Below are positions 1 through 10,387 of a stretch of 16,331 nucleotides of DNA, piece after piece; within the stretch, counting starts at the first letter, position 1, and each line of letters starts with the position of its first letter. A program made the translations under genes and the position numbers. The notes beneath the pieces were generated by a model. It was not told where the DNA came from. It searched no databases and saw nothing but the letters and a program-made list of their open reading frames with translations. This DNA comes from Terana coerulea. Its lineage: Eukaryota; Basidiomycota; Agaricomycetes; Polyporales; Phanerochaetaceae. Location: positions 1 to 16,331 of the forward strand of contig JAKOGH010000001.1 in assembly GCA_024811115.1 (NCBI GenBank). The letters run 5' to 3'.

Positions 1-1
1 G

Positions 2-3000
2 AAGGAGCAGGAGCTCCTTCAGAAGGTCGAGGAGGCAGAGATACTGAGGGCTAGGCGCAAAGATCACCAAGTCATTGCAAGATGCCGTCGTAAGTCGACC
101 GGCATGAGAGTTTTCTTTGGTCCTATCTGAAATCACTCCTCAGAAACAAGAGCTGTTGGCCGAGGATGCCGTTGTGCAAGCTGAACAGGACGTCGGAAAC
201 TTGGGCGACATGGGCGAGTTGCACAAGCAATCAGAGGAGCTGCAAGCCCTGCTTTCTGCGGGAAAGAAGAGGCTGAGAGATATCGAAGTAGGTGGCCCAA
301 CTCAAAGTGAAGTGTAAATTACTAACTTCGCATATAGTCGACACTGAGGCAAATGAACGACTCGAAGAAAGAGGCGGACGCCAAGATTGCGGAGTACTCG
401 CAACTCATTGCCAATGAAGAGCAACGCGACGCCGCGAGAGAACATTCTAAGCGGGAGGATGCGCGGCGCAAGCTCGACGAAGTCAACGCAGAGTTGAGTG
501 ACCTGGAACGGCGCATCACTGAGAATCGCGAGGAACAGCAGCGAGTCATGCGGGAAACCGGTGACATCAAGAATCGCAACGAGGCGTTGAGACGCGACTT
601 CGACAATCAGAAGCGCAAGATCCAAGGCACCGAGGAGCAGGTGCGGAACGTCGCTGCGCGAGAGAAGAACAAGCTCGCTCCGTTCGGACGGAACGTGGAG
701 CGCGTCCTGCATGACATCTCTCAGGCGCAGTGGCACGGGCGCCCTCCCGTTGGCCCGCTGGGCAGATACGTCAGCGTCAGAGACCAGAAGTGGGCCCCTG
801 TCATGCGAGCCCGCCTTGGATTCGCCATGGGCTCCTACGCTATCACCGACTCTCGCGACCGCCAGACTCTGGATAGGATCCTGAAGGGCAACGGGAAGTA
901 AGTCGGGTTCACCGTGGTTTCCGCCCGTGTACTAACCCCGTTCGCCTCAGCACCGCAAGTATCATCATTGCCGAAGTGGATTTGTTCGACTACAGCCGTG
1001 GCGAGCCCCCTCAGGGATATCTGACACCTCTCCGAGCGCTCGATGTTGGTGGAGGCCCTCTTTCCTACCAAACATCTTACTGAATGCCATGTAGATCTCT
1101 GACGAATACGTGTTGCGTGTGCTCATTAACAGCAACAGCATCGAGTCCATTGTTCTGGCAGAGACTCGTCGGCAAGGTGACGAACAGCTCGAGCAGCTCG
1201 GGGGCGGCATAGCGTGGACCGCCGATCATTACACCGTTGAACGCTTCCGGTACGTACGTTTCATGAGACTCTTATCATCGATATATCCTGACGTACATCC
1301 TCCAGTGGCGGTGGTGGTCGCTCAAGTCTCGCGCCGATGATCACCAGGAACGACGATATCCGTCATCAGCTATTCACCAGCGACGATATTGGCGAAGAGA
1401 GGAGGTTCGCGACTCGTCTGTGTCCTTCGCCACAGGTTGCTGACCAATATGTACAGGAAGTGGACAGAACGCCTTCATGCGGAGGAGCAGATGTTGCAGC
1501 AGATCAGGGCTACTGCCGACGAAGTCGCTGCAACAGGTCGTGATCTCGACAAGCAATCTCGGGATCTCAGAGTACGTTTTCACGTGAAGAAAGCGCATTT
1601 TCATCATCCTGAGTCCTTTCCAGGAGCTGGACAGGCAACTCACGCAGCAGCAACGGAACCTCAAGAACAGGCGTGACACTCTTCAGGAGGAGATCAACGA
1701 GGCGCTGCCCGTTGGCGTCCAAGCCCTTCAACAGCAATTGCAGGTGCGTGCTGTGTTTAGTAGGTATCTGCAGAGTGATAACGAGCATGTGTGCAGGACG
1801 CCGAAGCGGACAAGGAGAGTATCATGGAGCAGTTCAGGGACGCAATCATGCAGCAAGAGCAAATCAAGGCAGAGCAAGCTCCCGTCATGGAGAAACGGGA
1901 GCAGATCAAGAAGAGGATGAAGGATTTCCAGCGGCAGATGGATGACCTGACGGTACGTTGTTGCCTGTCGGACGTAGCTACATTCAAGCTGATGGTTGCT
2001 GAAGGGCAAGGCCCAAGACGCAGTGCAGATGCGTTTGACGGCGCAGAATAACAAGACTCACTTCACGAAGAAATTAGAAGAAGAGCAAGCTAAGATCAAT
2101 GCTGCCGATGACCTTATCGCACAGCTGACGGAAGAGTTCGAGGTATGTGACCTCGCTGTGCATCTGCAACTGTAAAGCTGACTCAGGAGTAGACGTGGAC
2201 CGCTCAAGCTGAGCAATACTGCGAGAAGATCTTGAATCCTCGCGGCGCAGATGAAGTGAAACGGAATTTGGACTCGGTGGAACGGGCGTTGAAGGAGCGC
2301 GAGAGGAAGTGAGCAGACATGCAAATATCCCAGGGATGACAGGAACCTGACGGCCGGGTAGGCAAGGTGCTTCGGTTGAGCAAATGACCATCGAAGTCAA
2401 CAAGAAGAAGGCTGCCCTCGAGAACGCCAAGAAGGATCTCAGGGTTATGTTACAGTTGAACAGGGTGAGTTCCCTTCTCCCGGCGTACTCGGTAGTGGCT
2501 GAAAATGTTCCGTAGTCTCTGCGGAGGTCCATCACGACTCGTCTCGCGAGGTGGCATGAGTTCCGCCGGCACATTGCTCTTCGATGCAAGATCTACTTCT
2601 CATGGCATCTCTCGAACCGCGGATACTATGGCAAGGTGCTGTTCGACCACGTCAACGGTGCGCTGACGCTGAAGGTGTGTATTTGATTGCGAGGAGCCTG
2701 GAACGTACGGCTGACGATCCGATGTCAGGTTCAAACCGACGATCAAGCTGGCACCCAAGGCACCAGTCGAGAGAAGGATCCGCGCTCGCTCAGTGGAGGA
2801 GAGAAGTCCTTTTCGACGATCTGTTTGCTGCTCTCCTTGTGGGAGTCCATCGGGTGTCCCATTCGTTGTCTCGGTAAGTCCTATGTACGATGCTGAGAGA
2901 GCAGCATGCTTGAATTTCCTTTGTAGATGAGTTCGACGTGTTCATGGACGCCGTCAACCGTCGTATCAGTATGCGCATGATGGTATGTCTCTCCATGCTT

Positions 3001-3175
3001 CGACTTTGTCGTTCCACGCTGATGGTCCACGCAGATTGACACAGCCAACGCCTCCGACCGCAAGCAGTACGTTCTCATCACTCCACAAGACATGACGAAC
3101 GTCACGATTGGCCCGAGCGTGAAAGTTCACCGCATGTCCGACCCCGAGCGTGGTCAAGCGACGCTGCCCTTCTGA
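2..3175 (+). CDS. smc6: Smc6, structural maintenance of chromosomes protein 6 (3' part, N terminus outside window)
   Basis: ATPase/coiled-coil subunit of the nuclear Smc5/6 complex, which acts in recombinational repair and replication-fork stability and carries the Nse2 SUMO ligase. I read 16 exons: 2-89, 144-287, 338-897, 951-1044, 1095-1249, 1306-1404, 1457-1571, 1624-1743, 1797-1952, 2005 (or 2011)-2142, 2193-2308, 2362-2464, 2516-2674, 2729-2873, 2927-2982, 3035-3175. Together they give about 795 aa. In order they encode a coiled coil; the hinge (about 690-1330), with the Smc6-typical PPVGPLGRYV at its start and ISDEYVLRVLINSNSIES inside; a returning coiled coil; and the C-terminal head. 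The head has signature motif LSGGEKS, Walker B with D-loop LDEFDVFMD, and tail ATLPF then TGA at 3173. The Walker A head lies left of the window. All introns are about 46-56 nt. Exon 1 is one base out of phase with exon 2 (see findings). The family assignment is secure; only the first junction and the exon 10 acceptor are uncertain. Confidence 0.96.
2729..2982 (+). other. smc6: Smc6 ABC signature and Walker B/D-loop exons
   Basis: Exon 14 encodes the ABC signature LSGGEKSFSTICLLLS, and the junction with exon 15 builds LDEFDVFMD. Asp-Glu of this motif is the Walker B pair that coordinates Mg and polarises water during ATP hydrolysis, and the following Asp starts the D-loop. The Asp of DEFD is split by a phase-1 intron (2874-2926): g from exon 14, at from exon 15. 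No key residue is missing, so the C-terminal half-site appears intact. Confidence 0.93.
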
Positions 3176-3608
3176 GCTCGCTCGCCTTTGTGCTCGTCTT
3201 TATATGCTACAGTCTGCGCTTCCAGCTACCTTACGTTGTACATTTGTTGCTGTATCCTAGACGCAATTATTTTTGTGCTCAAGTGCGGCGTGGCTGCCCT
3301 CGTCGTCAGAGCGATTGAAAATGGCCACCCTCATCAGTAAAGAAGGTGGTGAACGATCACGGCGGGAGAACCGAATTTGGGCAGCGCACGGTTGCGTTGC
3401 CGCCGGCGGTTGCTTGGTCGCTTTTTGATGGGGCGGACAACGCGCCCTAGACGCCTTGTTTCTTGTTCCCGACCGCATCGTTCCCCCTTCCTCACCACTT
3501 CAGCCTTGGCTTGCTGAGGCATCCGTTCTCTGTTTCGTCGCTCTTTCAGAAAACCCTCGTTTTTGCTCCACCTTTAACGTTATATACATTCGCGCACGGT
3601 CGCCTGCG
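3176..3608. other. Intergenic: smc6 3' flank and upstream region of the membrane-protein gene
   Basis: I see no gene here. The left part (3176-3270) is T-rich and fits an smc6 3' UTR. The right part has pyrimidine-rich stretches (around 3480-3500 and 3550-3575) and an AT-rich TTATATA at 3580-3586, about 25 nt before the ATG. It is probably a CT-rich fungal promoter and 5' leader. Open frames crossing it start inside non-coding sequence and lack protein-like composition. Confidence 0.5.
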
Positions 3609-4903
3609 ATGGCCAGCAACACCATATATCAGACACCACCCTCGGCAGTCGCCCGCCCTTCGCCACGGACGACGACCACATGTACGACCAGAAGAACGAG
3701 CAGACTCGCCGCCTCAGGCAGCCTGCGCCCGAAGACCCCAACGCGCGGACGTCCGCGTATAACATGTACGTCCGCGGCTGACGTTCCGAACGACGGCGCT
3801 TGACCTCTTTGACCTAACAGGTACGACAACTACATGGATGGATCCAACCGCGACTCCGGTATCGGTGCGATTGGAGGGCATGATGGACGACATGGACGAC
3901 GAGGACGACGATCCGTTCGACGACCGTCACCGCTCGATGCAGCCCCCACCGCACGCTCAGCCGCAAAAGCCTTCGCCGATACCCCTCGCGGCGCCGAAGC
4001 CAGGCTACGCGGCCCCGGTCGCTGCCCTCAATCTTCGTTCGCCGACCTCGCCAGGCCCCATACCACGCCAGCCGTCTCCCAGCCACCCTAGGCCGTTGAT
4101 GCTTGTGGAGGGCATGAACAGCCCTAACGGCCCCATGTCTCCTATGTCTCCACGGATGCCTTCGCCCGGCGTACCTAGCACCCCGCATCCGCTACCCCTA
4201 CCATTACGCCCATTCGGCCCGCGTTCGCGCGGCCGCAGAAGGTCCAGGACGTCAAGTTTGCTTCACAGCCGATTCTGCGTGGCGAGAAGGAGGAGACCTT
4301 GCTTCCCAAGCGTGGCGAAAAGGGTGACGACTTCTGGAGACGCTTCAGCATGGTTGTCAAGCAAGAGAACTGTGCGCCCCAGAAAGAGAGGTGTGTAACC
4401 AGCGCGCATATAGCCGGCGATGCATGGCTTACGCGTTTTGTAGTGTCTGGTTAAGAAATACGCAGAATGGATCTACGCGTCTGACGCGTTGGGTATGGGT
4501 CATCGGGATGGTATTGCTCATCGTAAGTCATCGAATGCAGATCCAGGAAAAGTGCTCATGCTCCCTGTAGGCTGTTATCGGCGGTGTCGGCCTCGGCTTG
4601 TATATCAGCAGCCAGAATAAAACCCACTCCGCCCCCAAGGCGATCGGCGGCAGCGCGAACGAGAAGCTTCAGAGCGCGGCCTCCTCTACCGTTGTCGTTT
4701 CCGGCAGCGGTGGTGCAGTCTCTACGTCCTTTCACGTCTCGCCGACGCGCACGGTTGCACGCCGTGATGACGAGCCCCTGCCTACAGACGTGATCACAAT
4801 GCCCTACGTGCCGTCCAGCTTCTCGGACGACAACGCCGTGCGCGCTGTCCCGCCATCGCGGCACCGGCGCATGCACAACCTCAACCGCACCCAGCAGCAG
4901 TAG
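3609..4903 (+). CDS. Single-pass membrane protein of unknown function, proline-rich N-terminal region (three apparent frame breaks)
   Basis: I do not recognise this protein. Exons: 3609-3765, 3821-4390, 4444-4522, 4571-4903. All junctions are canonical (for example GTACGT...CCTAACAG at 3766-3820). The model gives about 379 aa if three homopolymer breaks are corrected. Visible parts: an acidic, disordered start with GSNRDSGIG; an Asp-rich patch (DDMDDEDDDPFDD); a Pro/Ser-rich stretch of about 120 residues; a better-ordered segment with LLPKRGEKGDDFWRRFSMVV; one hydrophobic segment of about 22 residues (WVIGMVLLI joined across an intron to AVIGGVGLGLYIS, residues about 260-281); and a roughly 95-residue Ser/Thr-rich tail ending NLNRTQQQ, stop 4901-4903. 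No signal peptide is seen, so a type II or tail-facing topology is likely but not shown. Breaks at 3613-3614, 3876-3878 and 4181-4184 are described in findings. The start at 3609 has a favourable GCGATGGCC context. A role in membrane or wall signalling would be a guess. Confidence 0.75.
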
Positions 4904-5559
4904 CCGCTGCTTGCTTTCTCTAGCCCATGCCTATCTCGCCTGGAATTGGTGTCTCCCGCGCCAGCCTTCCGTCCGCTCATTGCTCCTGCCCCGCTCCGTT
5001 CAGTGCTAACGTCTACCTGTCTGTTCATGACATGACCTGGTCCTCTCCACGAGCATCTCTATCCCTACATTCGAATACCCTGCTGCCTAGATCTGTGCTT
5101 CATCATACTTGGATACGTGCGCCCCTATTCTCGTTGCCAGCGGTTGTCAACGATCTGTATACCATTGAACTTCAGGTTGATTATTCATTGGATTCTTCTT
5201 AGACCTCTTCAGGTGGTCTCCGTCATTGTGTATATCTACATACTCTTCGCGATAGTCCCGTACTTACCGTGCTTCTAATAATGTTGGTGTGGTTCAATGA
5301 ACTTGCACTCAGACTGGTGCTCGGACGGCCGATAGAGTTCCAACTGGTGACTAAATTATGGCTGGACATGAGAGAAATGCTAATGCTACAGATAGAGTCA
5401 TCACAAGATATGTGTTGAACGTGTACGGAGAGCAGGGTGTGTGGCGGTGTAGTGGAGTGATTACTATAGTACGATGGGGCATGCACAAGTCCTTCCTGAA
5501 CCCAAAATACGAACTAGAGGGAATGCCCCAACAGGTGAGCACGGTTCGCAGCGAACGCC
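4904..5559. other. Convergent intergenic region, no gene seen
   Basis: This 656-nt stretch lies between the stop of the membrane-protein gene (+) and the stop of the SUMO protease gene (-), so it should hold two facing 3' UTRs and polyadenylation regions. I see no frame with convincing protein composition, no RNA gene fold and no repeat. The left part (4904-5200) is C/T-rich and the right part more AT-mixed. Small open frames here on both strands look like chance. Confidence 0.5.
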
Positions 5560-8500
5560 TCAGCGTATCCGCTCCGCTTTCGTGTCTTGCGGCGGCGATT
5601 GCGCCTCCTTGGCTTTGCCCTTGCCCTTCGCCGGGGCGGGCTTGGACTTCGTGATCACCTCCCCGACGATGATTTCGTCGTCCGACTCGTCGACGCCCTC
5701 CGAGGGCGCGGCCGAGGAACCTTCGGCCAGCTCTTTCCTCTTCTTCTCTTCCTCCTTCTGAGCCTTGTCCGCCTTCCACATGTCAGATAGGCTTTCCGCC
5801 CGCGCACGCAGGTCGTCGCGAAAGCTCCCCACCCCCTCCGCGTCGAGCTCGCGCATCTTGGACGTGTACTCTTTCGGTTTTTTGTTCTGCAAAAATAGGT
5901 AGATTTAGTAAGATAGCCGAGGAAGAAAGGCCCGAAGCACTAACCAGGATGATCTCCGTCGCCCGCTGCGGATCCTTCATGAATGTTTGCACGAAGTGAA
6001 TGAGGTACACGCCGCAATCGCAGAAGTTCGGTTGCGCAGGCACCTGGGTATATGCGTCAACAACAGGCACTTTCGAGCGGGGAGTCGGCATACCAAAGCG
6101 GCCTTGCCATTGGGCTGTGTCGTAGCTTCAGGATCGAGGCCTTTCTTGTCCTGCGCCTCCATCTGCAGGTATTGCCTAAGGTTGTTGATGGCGCCCGGGT
6201 GCTTTGAGCCTAGCGAGTCGAAAGTGAAAATCCAGGTCCTAAGGGAACGAAATTAATATCACGGTTCACGCATGAAGGTGCTGACGCACTTGTTAGGATC
6301 GACCTCTGTGACTTCGGGCTCCGCGGGGCTGTCGCTCGTACTATCCGGCACGTCACTCTCCAGAGGTGGACGAGGCACAGCCGGCGACAGCTCTCTTTCC
6401 TTCCCTTTCCTCGAAGTGAGTGCACCGTAAAACCGCGAGGCGGGGATTGCAGAGCTTGCCGTCAAGTCGTTGCTGTCTACTTCCATTGGCATATCGTGTA
6501 AGTCGATGTCCTGGTGGTCGGGCGGAGCCGAAGGAGCTGAGTCCTCAATAGTGATCGAGGGACTACGCACACGGGGTGACAGTTCGATAGCATCGCTAGC
6601 AGCTTTGGAAGGCTCATCAACGTCCATTGGGGCGGGGTCCGATGCAGGATACTTCAATCCACCGTAAGCATCGTCAGAAACGGTTGGCGAATGTTTGCGC
6701 TGCGCCTCTGGCTGCGAGATCACGCAGACGCCCAGCATAGTTTCCACGCTGGTTTCTTCCAACTCCCTTGTTAGTGACGCCTCGCGCGTGCTACTGTTGG
6801 ATACTCCACGGTCTATCTCGGGCGGTGGCGGAGATCTGAGTGGTTCTTCAGAGTCGGTAGCATCGGAGGCCCGTTTCCGTTTCCGTGTCTGTATGGAGGA
6901 AATAGGCTTCGGTGGTGCTGGAGGCGGCGGGAGGAGGACATATTCCGGATTGCATATGATGGCGAGATACCAGTGTAAGCTGCAGCCAAATAGTCAGACA
7001 GAGTCCCCATTTGTGCTAACATTCAGCTTACTGCTCATTTATGGGCACCACAATATACTTCTTCTTGAACATATCAAACTTGAAGGTCCACTTGCGAACG
7101 CTCTTATATCCTTCTTTCTTGCTGCCAGATCATGTCAGAGCGCGAACGGCCATTTGAGGCGCATGTCACTTACTCTTTTACATTCAGCTTCTTGTAGAAG
7201 AACGAGCTGAAAACGTGCACTTGCTCTGCTAGCTCCGGCTGTTTCTCTCTGAATTCATTAAGCCATAGTCTAATAAACGTGTCAGTGGGAACCGACGTTT
7301 ATCAAAAGCGGCAGCACTTACTTCAGGCCGAACTCGATGAGCGTATCATTCAGGTACGAACCAGGTTCCAGACGCTTGATATCCCCTCGAGTTATGTTCA
7401 CCGCGCCCGTCCCTGATGGTGGGTATACCAGGACCCTACATATCAACGTTAGCTCAGTAGTATATAGCGCATATATGCAGATAAGCGCCATGCTACGCAC
7501 AACTCATCGGGATCAGGGACAGGCGATGTGCGAGAACTCTCTGTCAAGCCTCTTCGAGAGCTGCGCGTTGCACGCGTTGGTGGTTCTCCGTTACTAGCCT
7601 GCCTCCTACGCAGATAATCGGTCAGACGTCGGTTGGAAGCAGTACGACGGCATTCACGTACACAGTAACACGCGGTCGGACTTGCTTGAAGGACTGTTCC
7701 AATCCTTCGGCATCGCTATGTATCGAGGTGCGGCGAGATAACGTCTTCCCTGTGGACTCGTCATCCGGGATTTCGACATCATCGACATCGAGAGAAGAAT
7801 CAATCTCATGTATATGAACGCCGTCAGTGGTGGATGCTAGGGCGCCGTCCCAACAGGTCTTGGATGCATGAAGACTGAGGCAACAGTAAGACTAAGAGAA
7901 AGCCAATATATTGATAACCCACTCTAGAAAATGAATTTTGCGTATTTTCTTGGACTTGATCTGCGAGTAGAGTTGTTTATATGGTTCCCCGTTCCCCCAG
8001 TTGGCATGCTGTTGTTCGAAGTTGAACGTGACTGCACCCTTCGGTTCTGGATCACCTGATACACATGAGCGCAATGGTACCACCAGACATGATTGGCTCC
8101 GTACCATGAGTGAACTCTGCAACATCGAAATTCTTGACTCTCCTCGAACACTTTTCAGTGAATAACGTCAGAATGACAGGAGACGAATCTGTTGGCCGAG
8201 GGTCCGAGCACTACACAAGAGTCAGCCTCAGATCCACACAGCAAGAAAGTTCGCTTACCTGGATAGATCCAACATGTTCTCGCAGATTGAACGCTCTCAC
8301 AAATCTGCTGTCCTCAGCATTGCACCTGATTTCCATGTTGTCTCCATCCAATACGAGCCAATACGGCCCATTCTTGCATTCCTTGTGACCATAAAGCCAC
8401 GCCTTTAAGGGCAGAGTGACCTTGGGGCATGGAGCGGCCTTTGAAACCTGCGTTGACGCTGGCTTCGCAGCTTGCTTCGAAGTGAAAAACCTGACGGCTC

Positions 8501-9794
8501 AGAGGCGGTGTCTCGCTGCTGCCGCATCGGCTTCATGGTCGTCAGTGAAACAGGCGATATCAAAGCTGCTGCTAGTACAGACCATCAGTGGTGCTGCTTT
8601 AGGCCTCATGCCATTCTTAACGCTGCCTGAAGGTTGCTTGAAAAAGTTGATCTCCTTTTGCGGGTCCCTTACAGCGTTCGGCACTGCGAGATGTTTCTGA
8701 GTGAGAATTCCTTGGACGGTCTTTGGCTTAGCCGTGGTCATGCTTTCGATGCGATTGGTCTCCCCGCAACTTTACCTTTGGATTCACGCCGCCACCGAGA
8801 GAGCTGAGAGTCATTAGTACCAGCTGGTTGGAATGAGGGCTGCAAAGACGTACTCCGGGTGAAGCTTGCCGGCTATTTCGGCCGTTATCGAGTGTCCGAG
8901 AGGGCCCAGCCTGCACCTCCTCGAGAGCTTCATCCTGCTGCAAGTCTACCTGGTTGTCTACACCATCGTCCACGTCGATGATTTCGTACACCTCCGGTGG
9001 GGCAGTTTGAGCCTTCTGCTTTAGCTTCCTGGCCAAGCGCTGTGTTGCCGCACCATCACGGACCTCCTCACGATTGGACCCTGCTATTGGCTTGAGGGAT
9101 AACCCATTTGAAGTTGGTGCTGACCGTGAATTGGGCTTTGAAGAATGCTCTTCTTCAGAGAACGAGTTGATTGGATCTGGACTCGACTTCCGACGTCTCC
9201 GCACGACAGGTTCTCCGACATCCTCATCGCTTCCACTTGGAATGGTCACTGCAGACGAACTCGCCCCGAAAGCCTCCGGATTCTCTTCCGAAGAAATTTG
9301 CAGAGTATTTTAGGATCTCGGTTGTGGATGTGAGGGCACTTGGATGCTTACTAGGGAAATATCGAGAGCTCTGGATTTCTTTGCGACTTCGCGGCGCCTG
9401 GGTAAATACCTTTCGGGAGGCAGTTATATTCCCTCCGTCGAGTCCATCCTTGCCTCGAGTAGGCACCTTTCCCAAAGTAGTCCCTAACCTTTGAGAGGAG
9501 AACGGATTCCCAACACTGGCTCTCTGCAAATGCGAGGTGAATGACCGCAGGTAAACGCATATACTGAGGCGTACATTGCTTGGGATCATGATAGGCGTCG
9601 GTTCAGACTTCCATGTTCTCTCTCTGAGAAATGATTTTAGTATGGGATTCAAAGTAAAAGCAAAAGATGTACTGCAGCGTAAGTCCCGACCCAGATGCCC
9701 GAGAATTAGACGCGTCCCTCATATTCGCAGGCATCGACGCGCCGACCCCCGAGCCCACAAGATGGAGAGTCTTGGTAGAGATGTCCTTGTTCAT
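5560..9794 (-). CDS. ulp2: Ulp2/SENP6-7-type SUMO protease (C48 cysteine peptidase)
   Basis: Predicted nuclear isopeptidase removing SUMO from substrates or trimming poly-SUMO chains. Exons in transcript order: 9673-9794, 9575-9623, 9352-9523, 8854-9284, 8776-8803, 8673-8726, 8552-8626, 8259-8497, 8105-8210, 7923-8055, 7662-7874, 7501-7605, 7322-7435, 7174-7269, 7032-7121, 6290-6979, 6094-6238, 5945-6043, 5560-5886; about 1,095 aa. The C48 domain starts near VLVYPPSGTGAVNIT (about 576) and RLEPGSYLNDTLIEFGLK. The triad is visible: His in NEHLHWYLAII (about 678), Asp in WIFTFDSLG (about 913), Cys in NFCDCGVYLIHF (about 964), plus the oxyanion Gln in PAQPNF (about 958). An insert of about 235 residues with an NLS-like RKRKRA separates His from Asp. 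This, the long N-terminal part and the tail after the Cys point to Ulp2 rather than Ulp1. A SIM-like EIIDVDD lies in the N-terminal part. ATG 9794 follows an in-frame stop. Exons 5-8 (8490-8860) are uncertain; the catalytic exons are all phase-consistent. Confidence 0.92.
5945..7435 (-). other. ulp2: Split C48 catalytic domain of the SUMO protease
   Basis: This span holds the peptidase exons. The SUMO-binding N-terminal part of the domain is on 7032-7435, the catalytic His at the start of the large exon 6290-6979, the Asp on 6094-6238, and the Gln and Cys on 5945-6043. Most of exon 6290-6979 is the low-complexity, charged insert between His and Asp. It is rich in Ser, Pro, Asp and Glu and carries the basic cluster RKRKR near 6870-6890. 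In SENP6 and SENP7 the catalytic domain is likewise interrupted by a long insertion (known of that family); the insert here seems to be its fungal counterpart. Confidence 0.85.
8965..8985 (-). other. ulp2: SUMO-interaction-like motif in the Ulp2 N-terminal region
   Basis: The sequence reads YEIIDVDDG at about residues 214-222. I-I-D-V followed by acidic residues matches the general SIM pattern of a short hydrophobic core next to Asp/Glu. It lies in an otherwise disordered region after the Lys/Arg stretch RLARKLKQK. SIMs are established in SUMO-chain proteases of this class; that this one binds SUMO is inference. Confidence 0.6.
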
Positions 9795-10387
9795 CTCTTA
9801 TGTGGAGTAGGCATGCAAATAATCCTAGAAGCCTTGGGAGATGTTGGGCTGTCGAGTGGAAGGAGGTCGGTGTCGGCAGGTCTGAGGTCGCTCGGCGTGC
9901 AATTGCACGCGAGAGTCGTCTCGTGACCTATTTCCTTCTTGGGTAAGTCCGCGAAAGCCGAGGGACCGCGTGAAGAGGATGCGACGGGTCAAAACTCAGA
10001 GCGACAAATGGAGAAATTTACTCTCCTCCGGTGTACATTGGGAGTTAGTGGTATGTAGTGGCTTGAAAAGGAGAGTCAGTCCAGGACTCCATCATCCTCG
10101 CCCTTGCCTAACCTACTGGCGTCTGTACATATTTAGCGCTGATTGATCATAAGCGCCTAAAAGCTCGCTGATGCTCTTCGGGTTTGGAGCTCATGGTCGA
10201 TACTATGTAAGACTATGTAGTTGCAGTCCGGCAGGCAGACGGTGAAGTAGAGGTAACTGGGAACGCAACTGTCGCTATGCTCCAGGATTTCGGCGCAGCG
10301 TTGAGGATTAATACCAGTTAGCCCCTGTAGCTCTTTGAACCCTTCACAACAAATCTTGTAGTACAGTGTATATGGAGCTCCGGTGTC
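9795..10387. other. Intergenic: upstream region of the SUMO protease gene
   Basis: This 593-nt stretch lies between the 5' end of the protease gene (ATG at 9794, minus strand) and the 3' end of the GFA gene (stop at 10388, minus strand). It should contain the protease promoter and 5' leader next to 9794 and the GFA 3' UTR next to 10388. No frame here has protein-like composition, and I see no tRNA, repeat or clear TATA element. Confidence 0.45.

Noticed and set aside
1405..1435. 31-nt intron in smc6 (GTTCGC to CACAG)
   Set aside because: Too short for this gene. The same donor with the acceptor at 1456 gives a 52-nt intron with a CTGAC branch point and the same phase.
2074..2589. 171-aa open frame on the minus strand
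   Set aside because: It lies antisense to smc6 exons, whose frames are firmly identified, and has no family features.
3770..3876. 107-nt intron as explanation of the frame change near 3876
   Set aside because: It needs the weak donor GTCCGC instead of the perfect GTACGT four bases upstream, and it removes the protein-like DNYMDGSNRDSGIGA stretch.
3814..4188. 124-aa Arg/His-rich minus-strand frame
   Set aside because: Composition is what the complement of a Pro-rich GC-rich coding region gives; shadow of the membrane-protein gene.
4171..4238. 68-nt intron in the membrane-protein gene (GTACCT...CCGCAG, phase 0)
   Set aside because: It is formally possible, but the skipped stretch encodes a natural Pro/Thr-rich segment in the next frame and there is no good branch point. 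A homopolymer change at 4181-4184 fits better. Kept only as an alternative.
6044..6093. Apparent frameshift just before the catalytic Cys of the SUMO protease
   Set aside because: A 50-nt phase-0 intron (GTATGC...CCCAG, branch GTTGAC) explains it and gives the expected VPAQPNFCDCG order.
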